Notes: generated by a model not told the origin, from the letters alone. Shown: positions 1 to 12,862, numbered from the stretch's first letter. The stretch: DNA of 64,000 nucleotides from Hyalella azteca (GCF_000764305.2 NW_025947235.1:62001-126000), one strand, 5' to 3'. Program-made: numbers and translations.

Positions 1-1887
1 AGAAAAACAGTCACACACATTGGTTCTATTTCAACATATATATTTACTCCGTTTAACTTATAAATAGAGCTCTATATATCAATTATCATTCTAAATAAAG
101 CTATATAGATCAATTACCATTCTATGTAGATGACTTCGCTATTTCAGACAATATATTCTGTTCGAGTCGTCCTAGGCACAGTTTCCTTCAACAGCTTAAC
201 GCATGACTCAGCGTGGGCTTTGAATAAAAATTAGCGAATAAATAAATTGAAATCTAAAGCAGATGCATGATCGATGCAAAACTACGGAAAAAATCATCAC
301 AAGTTCTTTTATATTGTGCAGCGTTCTGGCAGAAAGAACTGATGATCAAGTGTTGCGAGCGAATCTATAATGAAGACTAACTCCATGTTTGTTCAACAAG
401 AAAGCAACAACCGGAAAGAAAACCGCTCATTTAAGCGGGTAAATCCGATACTAAGAGAATTTATTGACATTTATTGTATAATTAATGCGTAAAATGATTA
501 CTGATTTAATACTTGCGGAGGATGCGAACAGTGCATTCTGTACCTGGGAGCGCAGAGCGAGGCTGGAAAAATGTATAGTTTAAAGGAAAGTTTTAGAATG
601 GATTACATTTCCGAATAAAATGCGAAAGTTAAGACTCGTCCAAAAATTGAGGACAATTCGATAATGGCTATTTTCATAAAAAAGTTAACAATTCTTAACT
701 ATGCCGCAAATACATAACCAAAATAAGTCTGGGATTTTCTACGTATAGAAAAGATGCTACAGCCAAGATCTTTATTATTAAATTAGTATCTCTAAATAAT
801 ATAAATCTCAATTTGATGCAAAAATGAGCCTTTTTACAATGATTTTTGTGATTGTGAGAACATTCCGTTATTAGCAGGGATGCTGAAATAAAAGACGTCA
901 ATCAAGCAAATGTGATAATAGGAGTCGTCGTTTTTGAATTCATTACAATCCATGCATCAATTACAAAAAGTCTCAAGGTACTTTTTTCAATCATCATTCA
1001 TTAAAGTTTATTGATTATTTTCACAAGTTGAATAGTGTTGCCATGGTAATGTTGGTTTCTTCGGTGCAGTTACTCGTCGAGGCATTTTAGCCGACCTTTC
1101 ACAGCGTACATCCAATATGTAGTTTGTTGATAATGAGTTATCAAACTTCGCCTCCAGTCCCTGCATAACGATGCAGTTGGCGATAATTTGAGTTGATTGC
1201 TTCATTTATCATTTTTATAACTGCTTCATTTGCGTGCTCAGCTGTTGTCAATATTTTGCAACTCATATGGCTATCATTTTTCACTTCGGAGCCTGGAAAT
1301 AACAGCCGAACATTTTCATTAGCGCATCAATTACTTCATACGTTCACAAATCTGGAAATATCATCAGAATTTTGGAAAATTCCTCTCAATATATGGGTTG
1401 AAATGAGTTAAAATTATAACAATTTTAAAGCTCTTCGTTAATAATGAAAAACGATCAAGACGTTCTATAAATATTTTGGCTAAAAATTGAAATTAAGATA
1501 TTACATATATTTTGACTAGAAATTAAAATAAAATATGTGCATAGGCCGTAAATGCATCAGAAACTTTCGTTTCTATGATGGATAACAAAGAAGACGAAAA
1601 GTTTTTTTGCTTTAATTGTATCATAGAGTAACGCTTGCTCTCTATGTTGTTTACCTTCGATCTTTTTAGTGGATGTACGGCAGGCTGTTGGGCAGGTTGC
1701 ACGTTTTTCTTATAACTTTCCTCTGTGTGAGATTCGACAATAAACGATGTGAACATCGCAACGAGCATGTCGCCAACTTATGAGCTCTTTAAAAGTGGTA
1801 ATAGCACAATATACAGGGATGATTTATCGGTATACAATAGCACAATACAGCGACAATTTATCGGTTTACTGTGTCAATCTTATGAAA
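1..1887. other. Non-coding AT-rich stretch
   Basis: I see no gene here. The open frames are under 85 codons, have no recognisable domain and show no splice context. There is no repeat longer than simple A/T runs. Confidence 0.5.
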
Positions 1888-2696
1888 GTCTGGACACAGT
1901 ACAGCGAGGGAGTGTGCAGCTACATGGTCTGGACACAGTACAAGGAGGGAGTGTGTGCAGCTACATGGTCTGGACACAGTACAAGGAGGGAGTGTGTGCA
2001 GCTACATGGTCTGGACACAGTACAAGGAGGGAGTGTGTGCAGCTACATGGTCTGGACACAGTACAAGGAGGGAGTGTGTGCAGCTACATGGTCTGGACAC
2101 AGTACAAGGAGGGAGTGTGTGCAGCTACATGGTCTGGACACAGTACAAGGAGGGAGTGTGTGCAGCTACATGGTCTGGACACAGTACAAGGAGGGAGTGT
2201 GTGCAGCTACATGGTCTGGACACAGTACAAGGAGGGAGTGTGTGCAGCTACATGGTCTGGACACAGTACAAGGAGGGAGTGTGTGCAGCTACATGGTCTG
2301 GACACAGTACAAGGAGGGAGTGTGTGCAGCTACATGGTCTGGACACAGTACAAGGAGGGAGTGTGTGCAGCTACATGGTCTGGACACAGTACAAGGAGGG
2401 AGTGTGTGCAGCTACATGGTCTGGACACAGTACAAGGAGGGAGTGTGTGCAGCTACATGGTCTGGACACAGTACAAGGAGGGAGTGTGTGCAGCTACATG
2501 GTCTGGACACAGTACAAGGAGGGAGTGTGTGCAGCTACATGGTCTGGACACAGTACAAGGAGGGAGTGTGTGCAGCTACATGGTCTGGACACAGTACAAG
2601 GAGGGAGTGTGTGCAGCTACATGGTCTGGACACAGTACAAGGAGGGAGTGTGCAGCTACATGGTCTGGACACAGTACAAGGAGGGAGTGTGCAGCT
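1888..2696 (+). repeat. 41-base minisatellite, about 20 copies
   Basis: The unit begins GTCTGGACACAGTACAAGGA and is 41 bases long. The first and the last two units lack one TG and are 39 bases. Units are almost identical, which indicates recent expansion or homogenisation. Because 41 is not a multiple of three and the unit has no stop on the plus strand, all three plus frames stay open (270 to 350 codons). These frames are a by-product of the repeat and should not be taken as genes. The 5' flank (about 1800-1888) holds a looser repeat containing ATAGCACAATACAG. Confidence 0.95.
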
Positions 2697-4130
2697 TAGC
2701 AGCAGCTACACGGCCCCTCGCTGGCTGCACCGCCGGCACGCAAGTCAGGCTCCACAAACAAACATAATTTGCAAAACGCGCCAAAGCCGCCGTGCTGCCG
2801 CTCTACGCGCCCTCAAACTCTTGGCTTCATAAGCGATAAGTCACGCGCCGCTGTTTGACGTAACCATCGTTTGGCGAGGTCTTCTTGCATAATTAATTTT
2901 GTGTGGCTTACTTTAACTAACACTTAAACTAGTAAGTCGTGCTAAGCTCAGGTACAAGGTCTTCGTTACCGTAAAATGATGGGGAAATTTTCTCACTCAT
3001 ACTTCCCATCCTTTTATTTTTATTTTCTTAACGAACTTTTTCTTAACAAATACAACTTTTTTACATTATCTGGTCATTTAATTTATTTACAGGTTAATAT
3101 ATTATAAAATATAAGTCAGCGTCCGTACTATAGGGCGTATGAGTTCAATTGAAAAGCCTTTCCCATGCAAGACGATAAAATTTAATTTAAACGGCTGCTG
3201 ACCGCTGTATGAATATTGGTGACTTATCAGAATTAAATAGAGAAGAATGATTGTTTTCAATGGAAATGAAAACTACGGTGCTGCATTTAGGCTCATTTTC
3301 TCTTAGATCTTTTCAAATCTGAATGATATTTTAAATTTACCTCTATATATTTACTTTTGTTCAATAGCATAATTTTCAGGCTGAACAGTTTTGAAAGTCA
3401 TACAATTTGAATGAAAAAATTATAAGTGAATACGTTTGCTTATTTTCAGCATGTTCGTCAAGCCAGCTATTGAAAAATTTTCAATTGAAATACAGTTATA
3501 ATTCAAATTATGAATAGTTGTGTTGCCTTTTCCACGACAAAGACCGGTAGCATAAGTCACAGAGGCGAGAAATGTTTGATGGTGTGGTGTGAATTTGTTC
3601 CACGCCTGCTGGATGCGCAACAGAGGCTTCACCTGACGCAGTAATGTCTTAGGTAATGTCGCTGGCATTCGGACATTGCATGTCACGGATGTGATCAGCC
3701 CCAAGCGGAAGTAAATTGGTTAATAGAAATAACAGTTTTTCAATTTTGTATAAAATTACGTGGGTTATACCAGAAATAGTATATTAATGAATTCACTTTT
3801 AAAAAAATAGTTATTTCCGCCCTCATATTTTGCTATATGAAAAGTCATACTCGGCAGTTTTAAACGACAGAAAAATCAAACTTCTATTTTATTTCTGTCT
3901 GGTTCACCGGTTAGTTATTTTCATATAATACTAAACTGTTTAATTGCACAGTTCTCCCGCGCATGCCTCCTGTTAGCTTATGTTATTGCTTGGTACCCAC
4001 AAACGTGGCCCATTTAATTCCAGGGTGCCTGCAGTGGGCAGCTCCACGCCTAAACTCGCGTGCATTATCACGACATCAACCCTGCACTCGTGGCTTGTGT
4101 GTGAGTCTGCATTTATACGGTGTTGTCAGG
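2697..4130. other. Non-coding stretch after the minisatellite
   Basis: A short GC-rich patch at about 2697-2830 follows the array and then the sequence is AT-rich. No domain, splice pair or RNA gene is recognisable. Confidence 0.45.
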
Positions 4131-4289
4131 GAGCTGCGCTCACCATTCCTGCTCATGTCAGAGAGCTGCGCTCACTATTCCTGCTCATGTCTGAGAGCTG
4201 CGCTCCCCATTCCTGCTCATGTCAGAGAGCTGCGCTCACTATTCCTGCTCATGTCAGAGAGCTGCGCTCACTATTCCTGCTCAAGTCTC
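4131..4289 (+). repeat. 32-base tandem repeat, 5 copies
   Basis: The unit starts GAGCTGCGCTCACTATTCCT and recurs at 4131, 4163, 4195, 4227 and 4259 with one or two substitutions. Overlapping open frames of 94 to 142 codons through it carry the same peptide in three frames, so they are repeat products. Confidence 0.9.
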
Positions 4290-4928
4290 TGCCTTCCAGG
4301 ATTGTTTTCAGCGCACGTCTTGCCCTCCGATTTCTTCAATTATGCACATGTCGAAGATTCATTTCTGTTGTTTTGCTGCTGGGAGATTTGATTCGGTAGT
4401 TAATATCAATGACAAGGATTACTCAACCTTTACAGCATTTATCGTGGGATTATATATAGTTGGCAGTAATATGTTTCTACTTGGAAAGTTTTGCCAATCT
4501 TAGAAAAATTAAAACGATTTTTCGCAAGGCATATATAGCATACTTAAAAAATTTGAATAGGAATTGGACCCATCAATATCGATGCCCCTATTTCCATGAT
4601 ACTGTGTCGTGACGATTGATAACTTCTTACATTATTTCGCAGCTTGTTTCCGTCTATTTGTTGCTGTTGTTACTAGCCTGAAATCTGCCCAGAGTTTTTC
4701 AACAAATCTGGTAAGTTACCGAAAAAACATAAATGGTCCAATTTGAAACTAATAGACATCATTCGGCTCAAACTCATGGCATATTATTCACTCAAATACT
4801 GCGAACATGTGTGTGACCGACGGCAGACGCCATCTTCACCTGCTGGTGCCCAAACGTCCGTGTCGTTGATCAATCCTGCCGATCCAAGCTCGGCAGTAAG
4901 CGTCTGGACCGCCATGCGTTGCTGCTCG

Positions 4929-6617
4929 TTTCGTTACAACACGCTAAACGTTAATATATTCGATGTACTCGTGTACAACACGCTAAACGTTGATGGTAAT
5001 TACTCATATGGTGTGGACCGTTTAACCAATTCATTCATTGACCTAAGAGCATACTTCTCTGGTCTTGTCATTTTTCGACAATCACGTAACAATACCGTTC
5101 CGGTGATATAATCCCTTATTTCTCTCAATAATTTGGTAAGTTCAGTGCAGCTATAAACTGAAGCATTTGAATATCTTGCTCGTTAATTACGTATATATGT
5201 TTATTTTAAGATGCTTTACATTCATAAAAGTTTCCTTGACTACAACCGCTTTGCAGAGCCGACAACGCGTGCCAATTATATTTCTTCTTCTTGAGAAGGA
5301 CCACCAACTCGAAATTTGTTCGCATTGAGCATCATATTTGGTTTTGCCAATTTGAGTCTCATTCTAATATTTTAGGCATTATAGACTCAACATTTTGCGC
5401 ATGTATCAAGGAAACCAATCGATGAACAAAACAGGAAAGTGAAATTTTATACACGACTGAACTGAAAATACCACGTAAATTTAACATATTTTTATTGAAA
5501 ACTGTTCCGATTCCATAACCACTGTCAGTTCGAAGGCCCTAGCATACAAAAACAATCACAAGCACAATATGAATTCACACAGTGGACTTTCGGTAAGTAA
5601 TTTTGGAAATAAAGCACCTGGCAGCGGAAAATATTCAAAAAGGAGGCATTTTTCCGCAAGTGAGCGAGAACTGAAGGTGGTGTTCAGACGCGACTTTTGT
5701 GCAAAGCCCGTCCACACGTTCAAACTTAATGTCGGTATTGCATGTCGTGCCAAGTTTGACATGCAAGACTGGGCGTGTGGACGCTGAGTTAGACGTCTTA
5801 CATGACAATTTTGAGGTTTGATGATCTTGGAAATGACGGATGGGTGAGACCTTTAATTGGGTTCTTGCAAAATTAGCGACAAGTTTGCGCGTGTGGACGG
5901 GCATCCGAAAAATCGGTAGACATTCTTCTTCGTTGTCTGTGTGGTTTTGTCTGTCAAACTTGGCATGACATGCAGGACTGAAGATGAGCTTGAACGTGTG
6001 GACGGGGCTTAAAAGTAACCAAGGACAAGAATATGAACGGTTCTTGTTCATGCGCGTTTTGGGGATAGTTCTCACCCACGATTAAAGTATAAATATAAAA
6101 GATAGTTCTCACCCACGACGCTTGCATTAAGGTTCATGACAGAGGCATTGAACAGGCAGGCAGAGTTCGAGCGTGGGAGGCTGACGTGCAAATTTATAGA
6201 AGTTAACATTTCCATCTCTTCCGTATCGCATTATAGGGGAAAGAAATGTCTGATGGAAATTCTGAAACTATGTTTATCGAATAATGATTGAAATCGATGT
6301 AAGCATTGGCGTCAGCAACTACTTGCGTATTTGCATGCGTTAAACACTCACAGGTACTCGTAATATATTGTTCAAATTAGTCAGTTGTATCTTTGGGAAA
6401 TTAGAATTGCTCTAAAAAGGATTTATGTAACAGATTTAAGAACATAACATAAATGTTTGAATTCATAAAACTACTTTTCAATAATTATGACGAATAAAAT
6501 CGCTCAAACCCGTTGCGGGTCAACTTATTTGAGGTTTTGCATCTTTGTTGCATACAGAAACCTAAGATTCGACATGAAGCAATACATACGCAATACATAA
6601 GCAATACATACGCAATA
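4929..6617 (+). repeat. Upstream copy of a 2461-offset direct duplication
   Basis: This segment recurs downstream at about 7390-9078. From 5761 to 6617 the two copies align at a constant offset of 2461 with no indel and hardly any substitution (one seen: 5811 A versus 8272 G). From 4929 to 5760 they are clearly diverged, with substitutions and small indels. Nothing in it codes convincingly; both copies keep the same small open frames with no domain. Confidence 0.9.
5704..6010. mobile_element. 307-base hairpin (MITE-like) element, copy 1
   Basis: The left end reads AAGCCCGTCCACACGTTCAA and the right end, reverse-complemented, reads AAGCCCCGTCCACACGTTCA. The inverted repeat continues imperfectly for about 60 bases (shared blocks GCATGTC and GCCAAGTTTGACA). 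A further CGTGTGGACG motif occurs inside at about 5775 and 5890. It has no coding capacity. I could not identify a target-site duplication, so the transposon superfamily is not assigned. Confidence 0.7.
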
Positions 6618-6860
6618 ACTTGCTTAGCGAACGCTTGAACGCTTAGCGAACGCTTGCTTAGCGAACGCTTGAACGCTTAGCGAACGCTTGCTTAGCGAAC
6701 GCTTGAACGCTTATCGAACGCTTGAACGGCTCAGCGAACGCTTGCTTAGCGAACGTTTGCTTAGCGAACGCTTGCTTAGTGAATGCTTGAACGCTTAGTG
6801 AACGCTTGCTTGCTACCGCAGCAGCGAACGCTTAGCCGTACAGCGAACGCTTGCTTGGCT
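6579..6860 (+). repeat. Short-unit arrays beside the assembly gap
   Basis: An 11-base repeat (GCAATACATAC, about 3.5 units) changes abruptly at about 6616 into an irregular array of GCTTAGCGAACGCTTG-type units that runs to about 6860. The switch is exactly where the 2461-offset duplication stops matching. Array and gap together mark an unreliable piece of assembly. Confidence 0.8.
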
Positions 6861-6893
6861 CGCTTGCTGTGCTCTACGGAGCTGCAGTGTGCA

Positions 6894-6960
6894 CATCTTA
6901 CAGCAACTGCAGAGATGCAGCTTGCAACCACATGCGAGTTTAGAATAACCAGTGCAGGAC
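6894..6960 (+). repeat. 67-base block identical to 13687-13753, abutting the gap
   Basis: The sequence from CATCTTACAGCAACTGCAGA to CCAGTGCAGGAC is present without a mismatch at 13687-13753, 6.8 kb downstream. Here it ends at the first N of the gap. It may be a genuine dispersed repeat or gap-edge extension from the other locus. Confidence 0.85.
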
Positions 6961-7300
6961 NNNNNNNNNNNNNNNNNNNNNNNNNNNNNNNNNNNNNNNN
7001 NNNNNNNNNNNNNNNNNNNNNNNNNNNNNNNNNNNNNNNNNNNNNNNNNNNNNNNNNNNNNNNNNNNNNNNNNNNNNNNNNNNNNNNNNNNNNNNNNNNN
7101 NNNNNNNNNNNNNNNNNNNNNNNNNNNNNNNNNNNNNNNNNNNNNNNNNNNNNNNNNNNNNNNNNNNNNNNNNNNNNNNNNNNNNNNNNNNNNNNNNNNN
7201 NNNNNNNNNNNNNNNNNNNNNNNNNNNNNNNNNNNNNNNNNNNNNNNNNNNNNNNNNNNNNNNNNNNNNNNNNNNNNNNNNNNNNNNNNNNNNNNNNNNN
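6961..7300. other. Assembly gap (340 N)
   Basis: Run of 340 unknown bases between an irregular array and a 39-base tandem array. Open frames spanning it are artefacts of reading N as sense. Confidence 1.
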
Positions 7301-7460
7301 TAATATTTTCGATGTACTCATGTACATCACGCTAAACGCTAATATTTTCGATGTACTCATGTACATCACGCTAAACGCTAATATTTTCGATGTACTCATG
7401 TACAACACGCTAAACGTTAATATTTTCGATGTACTCATGTACAACACACTAAACGTTGAT
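7301..7460 (+). repeat. 39-base tandem repeat, 4 copies
   Basis: The unit contains TAATATTTTCGATGTACTCA followed by TGTACATCACGCTAAACGC. Four copies directly follow the gap. The equivalent place in the upstream duplicate (4940-5000) has about one and a half copies, so copy number differs between the duplicates. Confidence 0.9.
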
Positions 7461-9078
7461 GGTATTACTCATATGGTATGCACTGTTTAACCAATCCATT
7501 CATTCATCTAAGAGCATACTTCTCTGGTCTTGTCATTTTTCGCCAATCACGTAATAATACTGTTCCGGTCATATACGTAATCTCTTATTTTAAGCATTAT
7601 AGCTTAAAATAAGCATCATATACTTATATTAAGCATTTTAATATCTTGCTCGTTAAATATGTATATCGGTTTATTTAAGATGCTTTACATTAATAAAAGT
7701 TTCCTTGACTATAACCGCTTTGCAGAGCCGAAAACTCGTGCCAATTATATTTCTTCTTCTTGAGAAATTTCTTCAACTCGAAATTTGTTCGTATTAAGCA
7801 TCATATTTGGTTTTGCCAATTCGAGACTCAACATTTTGTGCACGTATCAAGGAAACCAATCGATGAACCAAACAGGAAAGTGAAGTTTTATACACGTCTG
7901 AACTGAAAATACCTCGTAAATTCAGCATATCTTCATTGAAGACTCCGTCATATCCTCCTTTATCTTCTGACTCCATAAACACTGTCTGTTCGAAGCCCCT
8001 AGCATACAAAAAAAATCACAAGAACAGGAATTCAAACAGTGGACTTTCGATACTAACTAACGTTGGAAATAAAATACCTGGCAACGGAAAATATTCAAGG
8101 AGACAGGCCTATTGCCGCATGTGGACGAGAAGTGAAGGTGGTGTTCAGACGAGACTGCTGTTCAAAGCCCGTCCACATGTTCAAACTTAATGTCAGTCTT
8201 GCATGTCATGTCAAGTTTGACATGCAAGACTGGGCGTGTGGACGCTGAGTTAGACGTCTTACATGACAGTTTTGAGGTTTGATGATCTTGGAAATGACGG
8301 ATGGGTGAGACCTTTAATTGGGTTCTTGCAAAATTAGCGACAAGTTTGCGCGTGTGGACGGGCATCCGAAAAATCGGTAGACATTCTTCTTCGTTGTCTG
8401 TGTGGTTTTGTCTGTCAAACTTGGCATGACATGCAGGACTGAAGATGAGCTTGAACGTGTGGACGGGGCTTAAAAGTAACCAAGGACAAGAATATGAACG
8501 GTTCTTGTTCATGCGCGTTTTGGGGATAGTTCTCACCCACGATTAAAGTATAAATATAAAAGATAGTTCTCACCCACGACGCTTGCATTAAGGTTCATGA
8601 CAGAGGCATTGAACAGGCAGGCAGAGTTCGAGCGTGGGAGGCTGACGTGCAAATTTATAGAAGTTAACATTTCCATCTCTTCCGTATCGCATTATAGGGG
8701 AAAGAAATGTCTGATGGAAATTCTGAAACTATGTTTATCGAATAATGATTGAAATCGATGTAAGCATTGGCGTCAGCAACTACTTGCGTATTTGCATGCG
8801 TTAAACACTCACAGGTACTCGTAATATATTGTTCAAATTAGTCAGTTGTATCTTTGGGAAATTAGAATTGCTCTAAAAAGGATTTATGTAACAGATTTAA
8901 GAACATAACATAAATGTTTGAATTCATAAAACTACTTTTCAATAATTATGACGAATAAAATCGCTCAAACCCGTTGCGGGTCAACTTATTTGAGGTTTTG
9001 CATCTTTGTTGCATACAGAAACCTAAGATTCGACATGAAGCAATACATACGCAATACATAAGCAATACATACGCAATA
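7390..9078 (+). repeat. Downstream copy of the 2461-offset direct duplication
   Basis: Partner of 4929-6617. The stretch 8222-9078 is almost identical to 5761-6617, while 7390-8221 is diverged from its partner. It ends in an 11-base array (GCAATACATAC and variants, 9040-9116) that is twice as long as in the upstream copy. Confidence 0.9.
8165..8471. mobile_element. 307-base hairpin (MITE-like) element, copy 2
   Basis: Duplicate of the element at 5704-6010 at offset 2461, with the same length and the same imperfect terminal inverted repeats of about 60 bases. The left arm differs from copy 1 by a few substitutions while the rest is nearly identical. It arose with the surrounding duplication, not by independent insertion. 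Confidence 0.7.
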
Positions 9079-9116
9079 CATATGCAATACATATGCAATA
9101 CATATGCAATACATAC

Positions 9117-11586
9117 GCATTCAGTTGAAGTTCTTAGAAATTGCTGTGACCAAAAAGGCACCATGCAGTCGCTTTGATGTTTGTGATCATAATTGCTCAA
9201 GAGCTACACAGGAATTGGCTCACTGCGCGTGTTTGCTTATAATTGCCGTGTGATTTGACTTCTTGGCGTTTGTCCTCGGCTGTTCGTTTCTTGGCGGTGA
9301 TGAAGGAAGACAATTCCTGCAATAGCTTTACACGCCTGCTGAGAGCAATACTCTTTAAAGATGCAAGAGCACCTATTGCTCATGCAATACTCTTGCATCT
9401 ATATAAAATCTTAACATACATTCTGCATGTATAGATTTTACATACAGAATGATAATTTGTTTCAAAGCACCATTAGTATATAATTGATATAAAGTTCGAT
9501 CACTTCAGCATATCATTTACCTTGCCGGGTTGCTGGGATGAAGAAGGGAACACCTCAGACGGGTGGTGGGGGGTCAGGCATGAGCGTGACGTTGGACGCT
9601 GTCCAGTCACGTTCGTCGCTCGTATTACGAACCCACGAGACCAAGAAAAAATGTTGGCTCCCTCACAGTATTTGAATTAAAATGATGCTCAATTTCACGT
9701 ATTCAAGCTTCAAAAGAATGAAAATAACTTTTGCGTGTAAGAAGTCATTCAGAAATCAAGGATATGAAGCAGGGAATAGCGGGAGTTGATCGTGATTCAT
9801 AGTAGAACCCGTAAATTTTGCATTAACTTGGCAAAAGTTGACCAGTTCCAAAAGACGTTACAGAAATCTGATCTGAGTTTAGAATGCTATAGGGGCTGCA
9901 GCACATGTAAAAGATTTTATAATTAAATTTCATGGCGTCAATTTTAAGGGGTGGAAATCATTATTATTTAAGTATCGAAGTATAACTTTATTATTATAAG
10001 GCGATAATATTAATTTTAGAATTTTTTTTATCGAAATTGTAAATTGTCATTTCAGTTTAAAGTTTACTTAAAAAGCTTAGTGGAGGATGAAGTTTCAGGA
10101 TTATTATGCCGTGATTCCAAAACCACTGTCTATTAATTTATTTGCTATCAGAGGTATGGGCTGCGTTTGATGTCAATATGCAAATATATTTGTGAATAGA
10201 TTTTTGAATATTTAGCTACTTTTACATACGAACGATGCAAACCGAAATTACAAATTTCCCCAAAAATTAGTTAGTAAATCGATATAGATTACGAAGATAT
10301 AATTAATTCCTGGTTTTCACATCACCGTTTTGTTCTCAAAAATAAGTTCAAAACAAAGTATATAGAGTTTATATCCATTTGATAAAATACGTCCTTCTCT
10401 CTTTGTCAGATTTTGTTAGCATGAAAACCACCGTCGCATTTTATATGCTCTTCTGAAAAACAGAAATTTGTAGCTATTTATTGGGAGGCAGGGCAATAAA
10501 CCTCATTTTCTCCACCATGCATTTAAATCGAGCGCCTTGCGCAATCTGGGTTTTTAAACTTTTAAAGTTAAATTTCATTAGTGGGTAAATGAATATTATC
10601 TTCATTAACACCCAACAGACTGAGAATTATCATGACGGCACAACCGGAGGCTAAAGAGTCTACCTCATGAACTAACCCTACAGGGAAGTGTTCCGCAGCA
10701 GACTTTATAGTTGATCAATCTGGCCCAATTTTTCACGTGTACTATTGGTTGATCATGGAAATGATTATTGTGGAAATTTATTCGAAGGAACTTGTCCAAA
10801 CTCCCTATTGGATTATTGTAGTACGTATTCACCAATTGCGATTTAAATTGGGAATTGAGCAGTGAAATTTTGTTGGATACTCTTATGTGATTATATTAAA
10901 ACATTTCCATGATCTTATTCTCTAGTTTGCTAAAAAATATTTATACTGTTAGGTGCTTTATTTTTCTCTAAGGAATATATTCAATTAAAATTCACATGAA
11001 TAGTTTTAAAAATATACTTCAGCCCTTCTAATTAAAAAGATAGTGAAGAATTTTGTGATGCCGGAATTTAGTGGATAAATCAATGACAAATACACTGGCA
11101 ACATTCGTCGGCTATGCCTCTCAGTAAATATAACTACATAGTCACTAAAATGCAAGACACAATAATGTAAAAGCTTACCTATTGATCTATGCTGCTAGCT
11201 ATCAACTTCTGACTTCTAAATATCATTAATACATAGCAAGTTCATCCATTTCTCGCTGTCTAAACCACAAGACACTCAAAACATCCTATTCAATCACAAC
11301 GGTCTTCCCGTCTGGTCTGCCACTGTTGATAATTTTGTCTCTCGCCGGTAATTTTTCTATTTTATCAAAATTAAGTGTTTTGCTATCAATAAAAGGCATT
11401 TATCAATAAGACTTCGGGCTAAAATAAGCGAGCACTCATCGATGTATTGATAATACAGCCACTCATTAAGCGAGCGACGAGTACTGGTATGTTTCGTTTG
11501 TAGCCTCGTGACGCGAACACTGCCTGCTCGCATTGCGTTATTAACTGTTGTTAAAAGAATCACTACTGCTGAAAGCTTCGGATATA
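9117..11586. other. Non-coding stretch
   Basis: AT-rich throughout. A short inverted repeat lies near 9380-9440 (ATGCAAGAG and TACATTCTGCATGTA). I find no gene, splice pair or RNA gene. Confidence 0.45.
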
Positions 11587-11730
11587 TATTCTCATTCAAA
11601 TACAGCTGTCATTTTAATCCACATATCATGTCGCAAATATTTTCTCATTCAAATATAGCTGTCATTTTAATATACATATCATGTCTTACATATTTTCTTA
11701 TTCGAATACTGCATGCTGTCACTTTAATCA
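11587..11730 (+). repeat. About 51-base tandem repeat, 2.5 copies
   Basis: Units contain TTCTCATTCAAATACAGCTG followed by TCATTTTAATCCACATATCATGTC (given in part); the third copy is partial and diverged. Confidence 0.85.
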
Positions 11731-12016
11731 ACAATTGGTCCACGCTAAGTGATCTTATCTATTTTTCTAGACAGAGTAAAGTATAGGAGGACGTTTTCCC
11801 TCCTGAATGTTTCGAAATTTAGAAGCTCGGGCAACCCATTGAAATGCGTTGGCAGTTTTGTGGCACGCCGCCATATTTATTCTTGGCTGTAAATAATGAG
11901 ATACATTTTGATATTCGTGTTTGCTTCAATTCTGTCGAAATCTCATGTTGATTGAAGTTCTTCTGTATCAAAAATATTTCTATTTGTAATTATATTTGGA
12001 ATTTCAGTCCCACAGT

Positions 12017-12166
12017 TAAAAAAAAATAAAAAGAAAGAGAAAAATTAGAGGTTTGGCGACGTTTCTTAAGAAAAATAAAAAGAAAGAGAAAAATTGGAGG
12101 TTTGGCGACGTTTCTAAAGAAAAATAAAAAGAAAGAGAAAAATTGAGGAATTGGCGACGTTTCTTT
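12017..12166 (+). repeat. About 50-base tandem repeat, 3 copies
   Basis: Each unit is a purine run (AAAATAAAAAGAAAGAGAAA) followed by GGTTTGGCGACGTTTCT. The minus-strand 68-codon frame over it is only the repeat. Confidence 0.9.
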
Positions 12167-12825
12167 CCAATTGTTCCTGCCCAGCTAGTTCCGGGAGGCC
12201 TTTGAAATTCCAGCGTGGACACTTTGTGCCTGTGCAGCTGCTACGATGTTGCTCGAGTTCGGCCAATTAAAACAGTCTTCGGCTTAAAACTTCACGCCTT
12301 ATATTTAATAAATTTTCTCAACATCGAATTAAAATTTGGTCGACAATCCTTGCAAAAGCTATAGATCAAACCTAATTTATAGATTAGCTCCAAGTTTAAC
12401 AAAATTCGCATTGGCTGAATTTCTCGCAATGTCTTGAGATCAACGGCTGCTAGTTCGACCCATGAGAGCCGCGGCTCTGAATTTCTAAATGCTTTCAATA
12501 ACGAGAATAACTGCAGTGCTTGGTGATGGCGTTAAATTTTATGTTATTGATTCTTATGTTTCACACTTTCGCTGAGTACTCACACGTGTATGGGTCTCAG
12601 CGAACTAATTAATTAATTTATTGCGAAGACTTGGACGCGCCGGTGTACCGGAGCAACAAATTTAGGATGCAACGCCCGCGCTCCTGCGCTGCCGCGTGAC
12701 CGGCATGACGAGAGCAGAAACCGACCCCACCATCACCTCCATCACTACCATCACCTTCATCATCACCGCCATCACTACCATCATCTCCGTCACCATCAAC
12801 AGCTTCATCACCCCCGTCACCATCA

Positions 12826-12862
12826 TGTCTCTTATACACATCTAGATGTGTATAAGAGACAG
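12826..12862. other. Nextera mate-pair junction adapter (artefact)
   Basis: The Tn5 mosaic end TCTCTTATACACATCT is followed directly by its reverse complement AGATGTGTATAAGAGACAG. This head-to-head pair is the circularisation junction of Nextera mate-pair libraries; 37 of its 38 bases are present. Translated peptides such as MYKRQ and SLIHI in overlapping frames come from it. It is library sequence left in the assembly, not genome. Confidence 0.97.

Noticed and set aside
1749..2832. Three overlapping plus-strand frames of 270 to 350 codons
   Set aside because: They are the same 41-base repeat read in three phases; no frame is favoured.
6776..7490. Frames of 127 to 235 codons over the gap
   Set aside because: Open only because N is read as sense.
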